Positions 10,064 through 18,675 are shown, counted from the stretch's first letter. The stretch: DNA of 64,000 bases from DASSUW01 sp963849695 (GCA_963849695.1 CAWKIT010000025.1:1-64000); one strand, 5' to 3'. Notes: a model not told the origin generated them from the sequence alone. Made by a program: numbers and translations.

Positions 10064-10175
10064 CCCGACCCTTCCCCCTTGGTTCGTGTGCTGACACAAT
10101 CTACCCCCTCCGAGCGGGTTCACACCCCGTTTGAGGTTTGCGATCCAACCGGAGCGCGTCATCTCCGCGGTGGTC

Positions 10176-11354
10176 ATGATCGAGACTGTGGATGAGCGCG
10201 AGCGTGCCCGGGCGAGCCGGAGGCGGGTCCAGGTGCGGCGCCGCCGCGTCGCGCTCGCGGCCGCGGCGGTGATCGCGCTGGTCGCCGGGGTGGCGGTCGG
10301 CGCCGGGGGCGGCGAGAAGGCCCAGGAGGCCGCGCCGGAGGCATCGCCGCAAGCGCGCGAGCAGTCGCCGCCGCCCGAGGAGGCGATCGGCCGGCTCACG
10401 CTCGAGCAGCAGGTCGGGCGGCTGGTGATCCTGCGCTTCGCCGGGACCGAGGCGCCCGAGTACGTCCGCCGCGTCCTGGGCGAGGGCCGCGCGGCGGGCG
10501 CGATCCTGTTCCGCGACAACGTGACCGACCCCGTACAGCTGCGCGCCCTGACCCGTAGCCTGCGGCGCGCCGGGCGCGGCGTGCTCGTGTGCGCCGACCA
10601 GGAGGGCGGGCCGATCCGCACCGTGCCGTGGGCCGCCCCGGAGCGCGCCGCCCCTGCCCAGCAGGCGTTCGGCGCCGTGCGCGAGGACTCGCAGGCCGGG
10701 GGCCGCGACCTGCGGTCGGCCGGCATCAACGTCACGCTCGGCCCCGTGGCCGACGTCCCGAGCGTCGACGGGTCGGTCATGACCAACCGCGCGTTCACGG
10801 CCGACCCGACGGCGGCGATCGCCGCCGTCGCCGAGTCGGTCGCCGGCTGGCACGACGGCGGCGTGGCCACCGCCGTCAAGCACTTCCCGGGCCTCGGCGG
10901 CGCGACCGTCAACACCGACGAGGGCTCCGCGGTGGTCGATCGCACGCGCGAGCAGCTCGAGGAGGACCTCGGGCCCTACGTGTTCGCGATCTCGCAGGGC
11001 ACCGAGTTCATCATGGCCTCGCACGCGGTCTATCCGGCGCTCGACGACGAGCGGATCGCCTCCCAGTCGCCGGAGGTGATCGAAGGCCTCCTGCGCGAGC
11101 AGCTCGGCTACGACGGCGTCGTGATGACCGACTCGATCGAGGCCGAGGCGGTGCGGGCGGTGACCGACGTCGAGGAGGCGGCCGTGGCGTCGGTGGAGGC
11201 CGGCGTCGACGTGATCCTCACCACCGGCCGCGGGTCGTACATCCGCGTGTACCGCGCGCTGCTCGCGCGGGCCCGCGGCAACCGCGCGTTCCGCGAGCGG
11301 GTGCGGGAGTCGGCCACGCGCGTGCTCGCCGCGCAATCATCTGCGAATGGCTGA
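10176..11354 (+). CDS. Membrane-anchored glycoside hydrolase family 3 protein
   Basis: About 392 residues: an Arg-rich N-terminus, one transmembrane helix at about 25-44, a short linker and a GH3 TIM barrel, probably facing outside. The nucleophile Asp lies in GVVMTDSIEA, and CADQEGG and AVKHFPG are typical of GH3. Bacterial beta-N-acetylhexosaminidases (NagZ) carry a KHFPGHGD loop with a His/Asp acid-base pair; here the text is KHFPGLGGATVNTD, so the His is absent and NagZ-like chemistry is uncertain. ATG at 10176 is chosen; GTG at 10188 is a fair alternative. Its last 8 bp overlap the next gene. Confidence 0.82.
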   Translation: MIETVDERERARASRRRVQVRRRRVALAAAAVIALVAGVAVGAGGGEKAQEAAPEASPQAREQSPPPEEAIGRLTLEQQVGRLVILRFAGTEAPEYVRRVLGEGRAAGAILFRDNVTDPVQLRALTRSLRRAGRGVLVCADQEGGPIRTVPWAAPERAAPAQQAFGAVREDSQAGGRDLRSAGINVTLGPVADVPSVDGSVMTNRAFTADPTAAIAAVAESVAGWHDGGVATAVKHFPGLGGATVNTDEGSAVVDRTREQLEEDLGPYVFAISQGTEFIMASHAVYPALDDERIASQSPEVIEGLLREQLGYDGVVMTDSIEAEAVRAVTDVEEAAVASVEAGVDVILTTGRGSYIRVYRALLARARGNRAFRERVRESATRVLAAQSSANG

Positions 11355-11892
11355 CACTGCAACCGGGTTCGGGATCGGCGACACGGTCCCGAGCTTCACG
11401 CTGACCGACACCGAGGGCGCCGAGCACGCGGTTCCGGCCGCCGACGCCCCGCCCGCCACCCTGCTGATCCAGACCTGCAACCACTGCCCCTACGTGGTCG
11501 CCTGGAACCCGCGCCTGCGCGCGGTCGCCGAGGAGTACGCGCCGCGCGGGGTGCGCTTCCTGGCGTTCTCCTCCAACGACCCGGCGCGCTATCCGGCCGA
11601 CTCGCCGGAGCGGATGGCGCAGTTCGTGCGCGACAACGACTGGCCGATCCCGTATGCCTACGACGAGTCGCAGGACGTGGCGCGGGCGCTCGGCTCCGAG
11701 CGCACGCCGGAGGTGTTCGTGCTCGACGCCGAGCAGCGGCTGGCGTACCACGGCGCGCCCGACGGCGACCACCAGGATCCCTCCCAGAATGCCGCCTGGC
11801 TGCGCGCGGCGCTCGACGACGTGCTCGCCGGCCGCCCGGTCGGGCGCGCCGAGACGCCGGCGCGCGGTTGCTCGGTGAAGTGGCGGTCGTGA
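11347..11892 (+). CDS. Thioredoxin-family protein (AhpC/TSA-like redoxin)
   Basis: A 181-residue cytosolic protein with the redoxin fold: FGIGDTVPSFTLTDTEG at the start, then the active-site motif TCNHCPY (a CxxC followed by Pro-Tyr), SSNDPARYPADSPE, and the cis-Pro region SERTPEVFVLD. This set marks the thioredoxin-like/AhpC-TSA relatives that reduce disulfides or peroxides; the exact substrate is unknown. ATG at 11347 lies inside the end of the GH3 gene, so the two are probably translated from one mRNA. Its end faces the minus-strand gene at 11904. Confidence 0.87.
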   Translation: MADTATGFGIGDTVPSFTLTDTEGAEHAVPAADAPPATLLIQTCNHCPYVVAWNPRLRAVAEEYAPRGVRFLAFSSNDPARYPADSPERMAQFVRDNDWPIPYAYDESQDVARALGSERTPEVFVLDAEQRLAYHGAPDGDHQDPSQNAAWLRAALDDVLAGRPVGRAETPARGCSVKWRS

Positions 11893-11903
11893 TTCCGGCC
11901 TAA

Positions 11904-12113
11904 CTACCTGGTGCTGGTGGAGCCCGACACGGTCGGGTGATCCGCGCGCGGCTCGTGCCCCGCGCACGCGCGGACCGGGAGCGGCGGGTACTTCGGATAG
12001 CGGTCGGGCTCGGTGCGGTGGCGCAGGCACATCGAGAACGCCGAGCCGCGAGTGTTGTGCACGAGCTTCTGGTGCGCGCAGCTGTCACAGAGCCCGGCTG
12101 GGACCCGGCTCAC
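11904..12113 (-). CDS. Small Cys-rich protein, possible zinc-binding
   Basis: A 69-residue protein starting at GTG, which overlaps the stop of the upstream gene as GTGA. Cysteines lie in a CDSC pair, in SMCLR and in RACAGHE, with HNTRGS, KYPPLPV between them. This spacing resembles small actinobacterial proteins of unknown function that probably bind a metal through Cys and His. No signal peptide. The tail after GHEPR is low in conservation signals. It is coupled to the 100-residue gene before it. Confidence 0.65.
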   Translation of the reverse strand: MSRVPAGLCDSCAHQKLVHNTRGSAFSMCLRHRTEPDRYPKYPPLPVRACAGHEPRADHPTVSGSTSTR

Positions 12114-12412
12114 CGCAGGCCGCGGTGGCTGAGCCGGGCGAGCTCCTCGTGATGCTGGGTGACGCGCACCTTGACGGGGTCGTCGTCCGCGCGGTTGTGG
12201 ACCAGGCTCCACATCGCGTCGGCGATCTGCTCGGCGCTCTCCGGGGCCGCGCGGGCGCGCATCTCGTCCACCAGCGCGACCTCGAGGCGCTCGATCTTCT
12301 GCTCGGCGGTGCCCTCCCCGAGTGACGGGAAAGCCACGCCACGCAGGTTCTCGTCCCAAGCGCCCTTCACCATCGCGAACCGGTTGCGGAGAGAGATCGC
12401 GTCGTCTGCCAT
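12110..12412 (-). CDS. Hypothetical helical protein
   Basis: A 100-residue soluble protein that starts MADDAISLRNRFAM and is largely charged and helical (AEQKIERLEVALVDEM, EQIADAMWSLVHNR). I do not recognise the family. Its stop overlaps the GTG start of the Cys-rich gene by 4 bp, so the two form a translationally coupled pair. It is divergent from the ABC exporter operon, with about 63 bp between the starts. Confidence 0.62.
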   Translation of the reverse strand: MADDAISLRNRFAMVKGAWDENLRGVAFPSLGEGTAEQKIERLEVALVDEMRARAAPESAEQIADAMWSLVHNRADDDPVKVRVTQHHEELARLSHRGLR

Positions 12413-12475
12413 CCGGGGCGCGAGTTTCCCACACTCGCTGGCGACCCGGACCGCCCACGTATCGTGTGGAGTCCC

Positions 12476-14242
12476 GTGAGCACCTTCGTCCGCCTGCTCG
12501 GCTTCCTGCGTCCGTATCGCGCCGGCGCCACGTGGTCCCTGGTGCTGGCCGCGTTCGCGATGGTCGCCACGGTGGCGATCCCGTGGCTCACGGGCCTCGG
12601 GATCGACGCGGTCGCGCGCAGCGATCGCGGGGACGTGCGGATGTACGCGGGCCTGGTGGCGGCGGCCGCGCTGGTGCGGGTCGTGCTGTCGGTGACGCGG
12701 CGCCTGGTGGCCGGCCGCGTCTCGCTCGGCGTCGAGCTCGACCTGCGCAACCGTGTGTACGAGCATCTGCAGACGCTCGAGCTCGGGTTCTTCGCGCGCC
12801 AGCAGACCGGGCAGCTGATGTCGCGGTCGACGGTCGACCTGGCGAGCGTGCGGTTCTTCCTCGGCTACGGGCTGGTGTTCATCGCCCAGAGCGCGCTGAC
12901 GATCCTGCTCGCCTCCGTGGCCATGTTCCTGCTGCAGCCGGGGCTGGCGGCGCTGGCGCTGCTGCCGGTGCCGTTCGTGGTGCTCATCGCCGCGCGCTAC
13001 GGGCAGCGGTCGCGGCCGGCGCTGACCGAGGTGCAGCAGCGGATCGCGGAGCTGACGGCGGACGTCGAGGAGAACGTGTCCGGCGTGCGCGTGGTCAAGG
13101 CGTTCGCGGCCGAGGAGCGCCAGCTCTCGCGCTTCCGGGAGACCGTGGCGCGGGTGTTCGGCCAGTCGATGGTGGCGACCCGGCTGCGGGCGTTCTACAA
13201 CCCGTTCATCGGCTTCCTGCCGAACCTCGGGCTCGCGGTCGTGCTCCTGGTCGGCGGGCGGCAGGTGGTGAACGGGTCGCTGACCATCGGCGACTTCACC
13301 GCGTTCTACGCGTACCTGCTGATGCTGATCGGGCCGATGCGCCAGCTCGGGATCGCCCTCGGGATGGCGCAGCGGGCGACCGCGTCCGGGACGCGCATCT
13401 TCGAGATCCTCGACCGCGACCCCGAGGTGGTGGCGCCCGCGGGCGCGCCGCCGCTACCCGCCGGCGCGGGCCGGGTCGAGCTCGACCACGTGTCGTTCGC
13501 GTACGAGGGCTCCGCGACGCCGGCGCTGCGCGACGTCGACCTCGTGGTCGACGCAGGAACGACGGTGGCGCTGGTGGGGGCGACGGGGTCCGGCAAGACC
13601 ACTCTGGTGCAGCTGCTGGGGCGGCTGTACGACGTCACCTCGGGAGCGGTGCGGATCGACGGCTCCGACGTGCGGTCGGTCGACCTGCGATCGCTGCGGC
13701 GCGAGATCGCGGTCGTCGACGACGACCCGTTCCTGTTCTCGGCGAGCGCCCACGACAACATCGCGTACGGGCGGCCTTCGGCGTCGCGCGAGGAGGTCGA
13801 GCTGGCGGCCCGGCGTGCGCAGGCGGCGGCGTTCATCGAGGCGCTGCCGGAGGGCTACGACACTCGCGTCGGCGAGCGCGGGCTGACGCTGTCGGGGGGT
13901 CAGCGGCAGCGGATCGCGATCGCCCGCGCGCTGCTCGCCGACCCGCGGATCCTCGTGCTCGACGACGCCACCAGCTCGGTCGACGCCTCGACCGAGCAGG
14001 CGATCAAGGCGGCGCTGCGCGAGGTGATGGCGGGTCGCACGACGTTCGTGATCGCGCACCGCCTCTCCACGATCGCGCTGGCCGACGAGATCGTCGTGCT
14101 CGAGGGCGGCCGGGTGGCGGCGCGCGGCTCGCACGCCGAGCTGCTCGAGCGCAGCCCGCTGTACGCCGAGATCGCCGAGAAGGGCCTGCCCGACCAGGTC
14201 TTCCTGACGCGCAAGCCGCGTGAGGCGGTGGCGGGGCTGTGA
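12476..14242 (+). CDS. ABC exporter half-transporter, subunit with degenerate ATP site
   Basis: About 588 residues: a six-helix ABC exporter membrane domain (1-320), then a nucleotide-binding domain with Walker A GATGSGKTT (about 369), signature LSGGQRQR (about 472), Walker B ILVLDDA (about 492) and H-loop IAHRLST. The catalytic Glu after Walker B is Asp (DDA, not DEA), and the Q-loop Gln is Asp (VVDDDPFLFS). In heterodimeric exporters such as TM287/288 this pattern marks the non-hydrolysing site. GTG at 12476 is preferred; GTG at 12464 is possible. The stop overlaps the next gene as GTGA. The substrate (drug, lipid or peptide) cannot be told. Confidence 0.9.
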   Translation: MSTFVRLLGFLRPYRAGATWSLVLAAFAMVATVAIPWLTGLGIDAVARSDRGDVRMYAGLVAAAALVRVVLSVTRRLVAGRVSLGVELDLRNRVYEHLQTLELGFFARQQTGQLMSRSTVDLASVRFFLGYGLVFIAQSALTILLASVAMFLLQPGLAALALLPVPFVVLIAARYGQRSRPALTEVQQRIAELTADVEENVSGVRVVKAFAAEERQLSRFRETVARVFGQSMVATRLRAFYNPFIGFLPNLGLAVVLLVGGRQVVNGSLTIGDFTAFYAYLLMLIGPMRQLGIALGMAQRATASGTRIFEILDRDPEVVAPAGAPPLPAGAGRVELDHVSFAYEGSATPALRDVDLVVDAGTTVALVGATGSGKTTLVQLLGRLYDVTSGAVRIDGSDVRSVDLRSLRREIAVVDDDPFLFSASAHDNIAYGRPSASREEVELAARRAQAAAFIEALPEGYDTRVGERGLTLSGGQRQRIAIARALLADPRILVLDDATSSVDASTEQAIKAALREVMAGRTTFVIAHRLSTIALADEIVVLEGGRVAARGSHAELLERSPLYAEIAEKGLPDQVFLTRKPREAVAGL

Positions 14243-16062
14243 GCGCGCCGCGCGAGTCGAACGGCGGGCCGGCGGCACGAGACGCGACGCGGCGCGACGA
14301 GATCGTGCGCCGCTGGCGCGCGACCGGCGGCCGCGGCCGCAAGCTGCGCGGCCTGCTGGCGCTGCTGCGCCCGTATCGCAGCCGGACGATCTTGATGTTC
14401 GCCGCGCTGCTGGCGGGCACAGCAGCGGCGCTCGCCCCGCCGCCGCTGGCCAAGCTGGCCATCGACGACGGGATCGTGCCGGGCGACCTCTCGACGCTCA
14501 CCCTGGTCGTCGTCGCGTTCCTCGTCAGCGCGCTCGTGTACTGGGGCGCGACGTACGTGCAGACCTACCTCGTCGGCTGGGTCGGCCAGCGCGTGCTCCA
14601 GGACCTGCGGATCCAGCTGTTCGCACACCTGCAGACGCTGTCGGTCGGGTTCTACTCGCGGCGCCAGGCGGGCGTGATCATCTCGCGGCTCACCAACGAC
14701 GTGCAGGCGCTCGACCAGCTCGTCTCCGACGGCGTGGCGACCCTGTTCGGCTCGACCCTGATGCTGATCGGGACCGTGGTGATCCTGATGATCCTGGACC
14801 TCGAGCTCGCGCTCCTGACCTTCCTCGTCTTCCCGCTTCTCGCGCTCGGCTCGCTCGCGTTCCGGATCGTGTCGGCCAACGCCTACCGCGCGACGCGCGA
14901 GAAGGTCGCGACCATCACCGCCTATCTGCAGGAGTCGCTGTCGGGGATCCGGGTCGTGCGGACGTTCGCGCAGGAGCCGCGCCACCTCGAGCGCTTCGAC
15001 GAGCTCAACGAGGACAACTACGACGCGAACATGAAGACGGTCTACCTGAACGCGTCGTACTTTCCGGCCGTCGAGCTGCTGTCGGCGTTCGCGACGGCCG
15101 GGATCCTCCTGTACGGCGGCCTGCAGGCGATCGACGGCGAGGTGACGGTCGGCGTGCTGGTGGCGTTCATCGCCGCCCTGAGCAACTTCTTCGACCCGAT
15201 CCAGTCGCTGTCGCAGTTCTACACGACCTATCAGGCGGGGATGGCGGCCCTCGACAAGATCTTCGAGCTGCTCGACGAGGAGCCCGAGCTGCGCGACGCT
15301 CCCGACGCCGTCGTGCTGGGGAAGATCCGCGGCGACATCGCGTTCGAGGACGTGACGTTCTCCTACGGGTCGGGCGACGCGTTGACGGACATCAACCTGC
15401 ACGTCCCGCCGGGCCAGACCGTCGCCCTGGTGGGCGCCACGGGGGCCGGCAAGTCGACGTTCGCGAAGCTGGTCGCGCGCTTCTACGACCCGACCGAGGG
15501 GCGCGTGCTGGTCGACGGCCACGACCTGCGCGACGTCGCCGTCCACTCGCTGCGGTCGCAGATGGGCGTCGTGCCGCAGGAGGCGTTCCTGTTCAGCGGC
15601 ACGATCGCCGACAACATCGCCTTCGGGCGGCCGGGCGCCACCCGTGAGGACGTCGAGGCGGCTGCGCGGGCGGTGCACGCGCACGACTTCATCGCCGCTC
15701 TCGAGCACGGGTACGACACCGAGATCGGCGAGCGCGGGGTCCAGCTGTCCGCCGGGCAGCGCCAGCTCGTCGCCTTCGCGCGGGCGCTGATCGCCGACCC
15801 GCGGATCCTGGTGCTCGACGAGGCGACCGCAAACGTCGACATCCACACCGAGGGCCGGATCGAGACGGGCCTGCGCCGGTTGCTGGGCGGCCGCACCGCG
15901 ATCGTGATCGCACACCGGCTCTCGACGATCCGCACCGCCGGCCGCATCGTCGTGCTCGAGCACGGCCGGATCGTCGAGCAGGGGACGCACGAGGAGCTGC
16001 TCGCGGTCGAGGGCGCGTACTGGCGGCTGTACCGGGACTGGGCCGAGCAGGCGGCGGCCTGA
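14239..16062 (+). CDS. ABC exporter half-transporter, partner subunit
   Basis: A 607-residue partner of the upstream subunit, with the same membrane-domain plus NBD order. Walker A is GATGAGKST at about 400, the Q-loop VVPQEAFLFSG is intact, the Walker B ILVLDEA at about 524 has its catalytic Glu, and the H-loop is IAHRLST. Its signature is LSAGQRQL rather than LSGGQ; in the heterodimer that weakened signature pairs with the degenerate Walker site of the other subunit, while this subunit's good Walker site pairs with the intact LSGGQ. A 30-residue cytosolic N-terminal extension rich in Arg precedes the first helix. GTG start overlaps the previous stop. Confidence 0.92.
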   Translation: MSAPRESNGGPAARDATRRDEIVRRWRATGGRGRKLRGLLALLRPYRSRTILMFAALLAGTAAALAPPPLAKLAIDDGIVPGDLSTLTLVVVAFLVSALVYWGATYVQTYLVGWVGQRVLQDLRIQLFAHLQTLSVGFYSRRQAGVIISRLTNDVQALDQLVSDGVATLFGSTLMLIGTVVILMILDLELALLTFLVFPLLALGSLAFRIVSANAYRATREKVATITAYLQESLSGIRVVRTFAQEPRHLERFDELNEDNYDANMKTVYLNASYFPAVELLSAFATAGILLYGGLQAIDGEVTVGVLVAFIAALSNFFDPIQSLSQFYTTYQAGMAALDKIFELLDEEPELRDAPDAVVLGKIRGDIAFEDVTFSYGSGDALTDINLHVPPGQTVALVGATGAGKSTFAKLVARFYDPTEGRVLVDGHDLRDVAVHSLRSQMGVVPQEAFLFSGTIADNIAFGRPGATREDVEAAARAVHAHDFIAALEHGYDTEIGERGVQLSAGQRQLVAFARALIADPRILVLDEATANVDIHTEGRIETGLRRLLGGRTAIVIAHRLSTIRTAGRIVVLEHGRIVEQGTHEELLAVEGAYWRLYRDWAEQAAA

Positions 16063-16119
16063 GGTCCTACGACCAATTGCCGATGGAACCCCTCGGCGCG
16101 GCCGCCTAGCCTGGCGGCC

Positions 16120-16464
16120 ATGACTGCGACGCGCACAGCCGGCCAGATCATCGTCGACGAGGTCACCTCGTGGCCCGGGATGGAGTCCGCTCTCGGCGAG
16201 CGGGGTGAGCTCTCGCTGCGGCTCGGCCGGCGCGAGATCGGCCACCTGCACGGAGACCATGCCGCCCACTTCGGCTTCCCGCGCGCCGTCGCCGCCGAGC
16301 TCCGCGAGGCCGGCCGAATCGGCCCCCACCCGGCGTTCCCGGACAACCCCGGCTGGGGAGCTCGCCGCATCCGCGACGAGGCCGACGTACAGGACGTGAT
16401 CGCGATGCTGCGGCTCAACTACGACCGCGCCGTCGCGCGCCACGGGGTCCCGGCCGCGCACTGA
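16120..16464 (+). CDS. Luciferase-domain/DUF5519-like small protein
   Basis: A 114-residue protein resembling the short so-called luciferase-family (DUF5519) proteins. It opens with a helix and strand (AGQIIVDEVTSWPGMES), has LRLGRREIGHLHGDHAAHFGFP, and ends with ADVQDVIAMLRLNYDRA. The conserved GHLHG and HxGFP features are the reason for the call; no enzymatic activity has been shown for this group. Cytosolic, single gene, 57 bp after the ABC exporter. An extragenic repeat pair follows it. Confidence 0.72.
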   Translation: MTATRTAGQIIVDEVTSWPGMESALGERGELSLRLGRREIGHLHGDHAAHFGFPRAVAAELREAGRIGPHPAFPDNPGWGARRIRDEADVQDVIAMLRLNYDRAVARHGVPAAH

Positions 16465-16502
16465 GCAGCCGCTCCTTGCGTCCCGGCGCTTGGGGCTCGG
16501 CG

Positions 16503-16708
16503 GGTCCAGCGAACTGCGGCTGGGTGAGGGGCGGAGAGCCGCCGCGTCGGTTGTCCGCGTGGCGCCTTCGGGTCGATATCCGCGACGTCAAAGGCGCCAC
16601 GAACGTGACCGTGGCGCCTTGCCCCGCTATGCGGTGCGAACGCGCCACGGAGACCGGCGCGGGCGGCATCCCTCCTCCCTACCCAGCCGAAGTTCGCCGG
16701 CGTCGCCG
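16503..16708. repeat. Inverted pair of the dispersed extragenic box (copies 1 and 2)
   Basis: Copy 1 (16503-16528) reads GCGAACTGCGGCTGGGT on the + strand. Copy 2 (16671-16708) reads ACCCAGCCGAAGTTCGCCGG, the reverse complement of the same box. They face outward like terminal inverted repeats around about 140 bp. The same box occurs near 28.1, 55.2 and 55.5 kb. The space between copies holds a strong hairpin (16591-16620) and no convincing gene. The 5' part of this gap, 16465-16500, shows nothing. Confidence 0.7.
16591..16620. terminator. Perfect 11-bp hairpin, possible terminator
   Basis: AAGGCGCCACG and CGTGGCGCCTT are perfect inverted repeats around an 8-nt loop (AACGTGAC). There is no U-run, so rho-independent termination is uncertain. 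The hairpin lies 126 bp after the stop at 16464 and between two inverted copies of the extragenic box. Confidence 0.45.
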
Positions 16709-16730
16709 CGGCGCTGACACGATTCGCGGC

Positions 16731-17140
16731 GTGCGCAAACCACGCGACATCATCGCGGCCGGCGTGATCGGCGCCGCCCCCGCCGGCATCCCGTCCACCG
16801 CCTACTCGCTGATCAACGGCGACGACGTGCTCGAGGGGGGCCGGGCAGCCGGGGCGATCGTGTTGCCGAACGAGGCGCGTACGCCCGTGCTCCTCGCGGC
16901 CGGCGCGGTCGTCCATCTCGCGATCTCGCTCGGCTGGGCTGCGGTGCTGGCAGCCGGTCCTGCCGCGCCGCCACGAGCCCGCCTACGGCCCAGCCGCCGG
17001 GACTCGCGATCGCGGCGCTCGACCTCGGGGTGATCGGCCGCCGCATCCCCGCCATCCGTGCCCTCCCGCAGAAGCGCCAGTGGGCCGACCACGCCGCCTA
17101 CGGGCTCACGGTCGGGCTCGCGCTGCGGGCGCGACGCTAG
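16731..17140 (+). pseudogene. Small membrane protein, broken by two single-base insertions
   Basis: GTG at 16731 opens a frame with hydrophobic helices (RDIIAAGVIGAAPAG, PVLLAAGAVVHLAISLGW). The sense then continues in the next frame from about 16956 (VLPRRHEPAYGPAAG) and in the third from about 16999 (LAIAALDLGVIGRRIPAIRA) to TAG at 17140. The span is 410 nt, two more than a multiple of three, so removing one base near each of two short G runs restores a protein of about 135 residues. I do not recognise the family. The final TAG and the FKBP gene's stop share the same CTAG. Sequence error or real inactivation cannot be separated here. Confidence 0.6.
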
Positions 17141-17679
17141 CCGATGTTGACGAGATCGACGACGAAGATGAGCGTCTCGTTGGGACCGATCGGGCCCGAG
17201 CCCGCCGGGCCGTAGGCCATGTCGGGCGGGATCACCAGCAGCCTGCGGCCGCCCTTCTGCATGCCGACCATGCCCTCGTCCCAGCCCGGGATGACCATGC
17301 CGGCGCCGAGCTGGAACGGCAACGGCCGGCCGGCGTCCCACGACGCATCGAACTGCTGCCCGTTCGACCACGCGGTCCCCACGTACTGCATGGTGAGCGT
17401 GTCGCCGGCCTTCGCCTTCGGGCCCTTGCCCTTGACGATGTCGCGGATCACCAGCTCGCTGGGCGGATCGCCCTTCGGCGCCGGCACCGTCGGCTTCGCG
17501 TCGGTCTTGCTCGGCGTCCCCTGCACCAGCGCCTCGATGCCGGCCGCCGAGGCGGTCTCGGTCGGCGTCGCCGTGGCCGTGGCGGCGGTCTCCGAGGCGG
17601 GCTCGTCGTCCTCGCCGCAGGCGCCCACGCCGCCGCCCACCACGAGCGCAAGGATCAACACCGTCAGCTTCGCGTGCAT
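17137..17679 (-). CDS. FKBP-type peptidyl-prolyl cis-trans isomerase, lipoprotein
   Basis: A 180-residue secreted lipoprotein. The signal peptide ends in a lipobox (VGGGVGAC, lipidated Cys at about 20), followed by a Thr/Ala-rich spacer, then one FKBP domain from about 70: VQYVGT-like strand (MQYVGTAWSNGQQFDASW), LGAGMVIPGWDEGMVGM, and GGRRLLVIPPDMAYGPAGSG. The conserved pocket residues (Tyr, Phe, Asp, Val-Ile, Trp, Tyr) are present. It should assist folding of exported proteins at the outer face of the membrane. It overlaps the 3' end of the broken membrane-protein gene by a few bases on the other strand. Confidence 0.95.
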   Translation of the reverse strand: MHAKLTVLILALVVGGGVGACGEDDEPASETAATATATPTETASAAGIEALVQGTPSKTDAKPTVPAPKGDPPSELVIRDIVKGKGPKAKAGDTLTMQYVGTAWSNGQQFDASWDAGRPLPFQLGAGMVIPGWDEGMVGMQKGGRRLLVIPPDMAYGPAGSGPIGPNETLIFVVDLVNIG

Positions 17680-17728
17680 GAGCCGGGCAGTCTAGAAGCG
17701 CGCCCGGCCGGTCGGTGGGGAATCGAGG

Positions 17729-17800
17729 CTGCGGGGCAGGGACTCGAACCCCAACTACCAGAGCCAGAATCTGGCGTGCTGCCAATTACACCACCCCGCA
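17729..17800 (-). tRNA. tRNA-Gln (anticodon CTG)
   Basis: The minus strand folds as a tRNA: acceptor TGCGGGG with CCCCGCA, D arm around GTGTAATTGGCAGCAC, anticodon stem CCAGA/TCTGG with loop TTCTGGC (anticodon CTG, reads CAG), and T arm with GGTTCGAGTCC. The discriminator is G and no CCA is encoded. It stands alone between the FKBP gene and the Crp-like regulator. Confidence 0.95.
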
Positions 17801-17934
17801 ACGGGCGGTCGCCCAGTATAGGACCGACCTCCGTCCGCTATCCGCGCGCGCCGTTCGAAACGGCCATGGAGCAACTTCCAATCGCGGTTTCGCGCGCTAC
17901 CTTTGGTCGCCTGGCGCAGGGGGCGAAAAGACGG

Positions 17935-18675
17935 ATGAATGAGGGCGGGAGCGGATCGGTGCAGCTGCTCGAGGCCGACCCGGAGCTGGCACGGGGGCTG
18001 GACGCCCGCCAGGTCCGCGAGGTCTCCCAGCGGCTGCTCGTGCGCGCGGTGACGATCCCGCGCGGCACATGGAGTCCTGGGCGGATGCTGCACGACGGCC
18101 GCCGGCCGATCGGGCTGCTCGTGCTCGACGGCCTGGTCGTGCGTGAGGCGACGGTCGGCGACCACCCGTCGGCCGAGCTGCTCGGGCCCGGCGACCTCCT
18201 GCGGGCGTGGGAGGACGGCGACGCCGAGGTGCTGCTGCCGCGCAGCGTCCGCTGGACCGCGCTGACCACCGCGCGGGTCGCGGTGATCGACCATGCGCTC
18301 GCGGTCCGCGCCGCGCAGTGGCCGGAGATCTTCGCGTCGCTCGTCGAGCGTGCCGCCCGCCGCGCCGAGCGCCTCGTGGTCATGCAGGCGATCGGGCACC
18401 TCACCCGGGTCGACGACCGGCTGCTGGCGCTTCTGTGGTGCCTGGCCGAGCGCTGGGGCCGCGTGGTTCCCGGTGGCGTGCTCGTGAACCTGAGGCTGCC
18501 GCACCGCACCCTGGCCGGCATGGTGGGCGCCCGGCGCCCGTCGGTCACCACCGCGCTCGGTCAGCTGACGGACCGGGGCGAGATCGAGCGGCGGCCCGAC
18601 GGCGGTTGGCTCCTGCTCGGCCAGCCGCCCGAGCCGCGCGCGCAGCTCGGCGTGACCCGCAGCGCGAGCGTCTAA
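17935..18675 (+). CDS. Crp/Fnr-family transcriptional regulator
   Basis: A 246-residue protein with an N-terminal cyclic-nucleotide-binding-like beta barrel (about 20-140, LLVLDGLVVRE, LLGPGDLLRAWED), a long dimer helix, and a C-terminal winged helix (HRTLAGMVGARRPSVTTALGQL as two adjoining helices, RGEIERRPDGGW as the wing). The barrel lacks a clear phosphate-binding RxS cassette, so cAMP binding is doubtful, and there are no Fnr-type cysteines. It converges with the reductase/K+ operon, overlapping by 4 bp; whether it controls that operon is open. ATG at 17935 is chosen. Confidence 0.85.
   Translation: MNEGGSGSVQLLEADPELARGLDARQVREVSQRLLVRAVTIPRGTWSPGRMLHDGRRPIGLLVLDGLVVREATVGDHPSAELLGPGDLLRAWEDGDAEVLLPRSVRWTALTTARVAVIDHALAVRAAQWPEIFASLVERAARRAERLVVMQAIGHLTRVDDRLLALLWCLAERWGRVVPGGVLVNLRLPHRTLAGMVGARRPSVTTALGQLTDRGEIERRPDGGWLLLGQPPEPRAQLGVTRSASV

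Noticed and set aside
13900..16461. 853-codon open frame on the minus strand opposite the ABC exporter genes
   Set aside because: Shadow frame with no domain; the plus strand encodes two complete ABC half-transporters.
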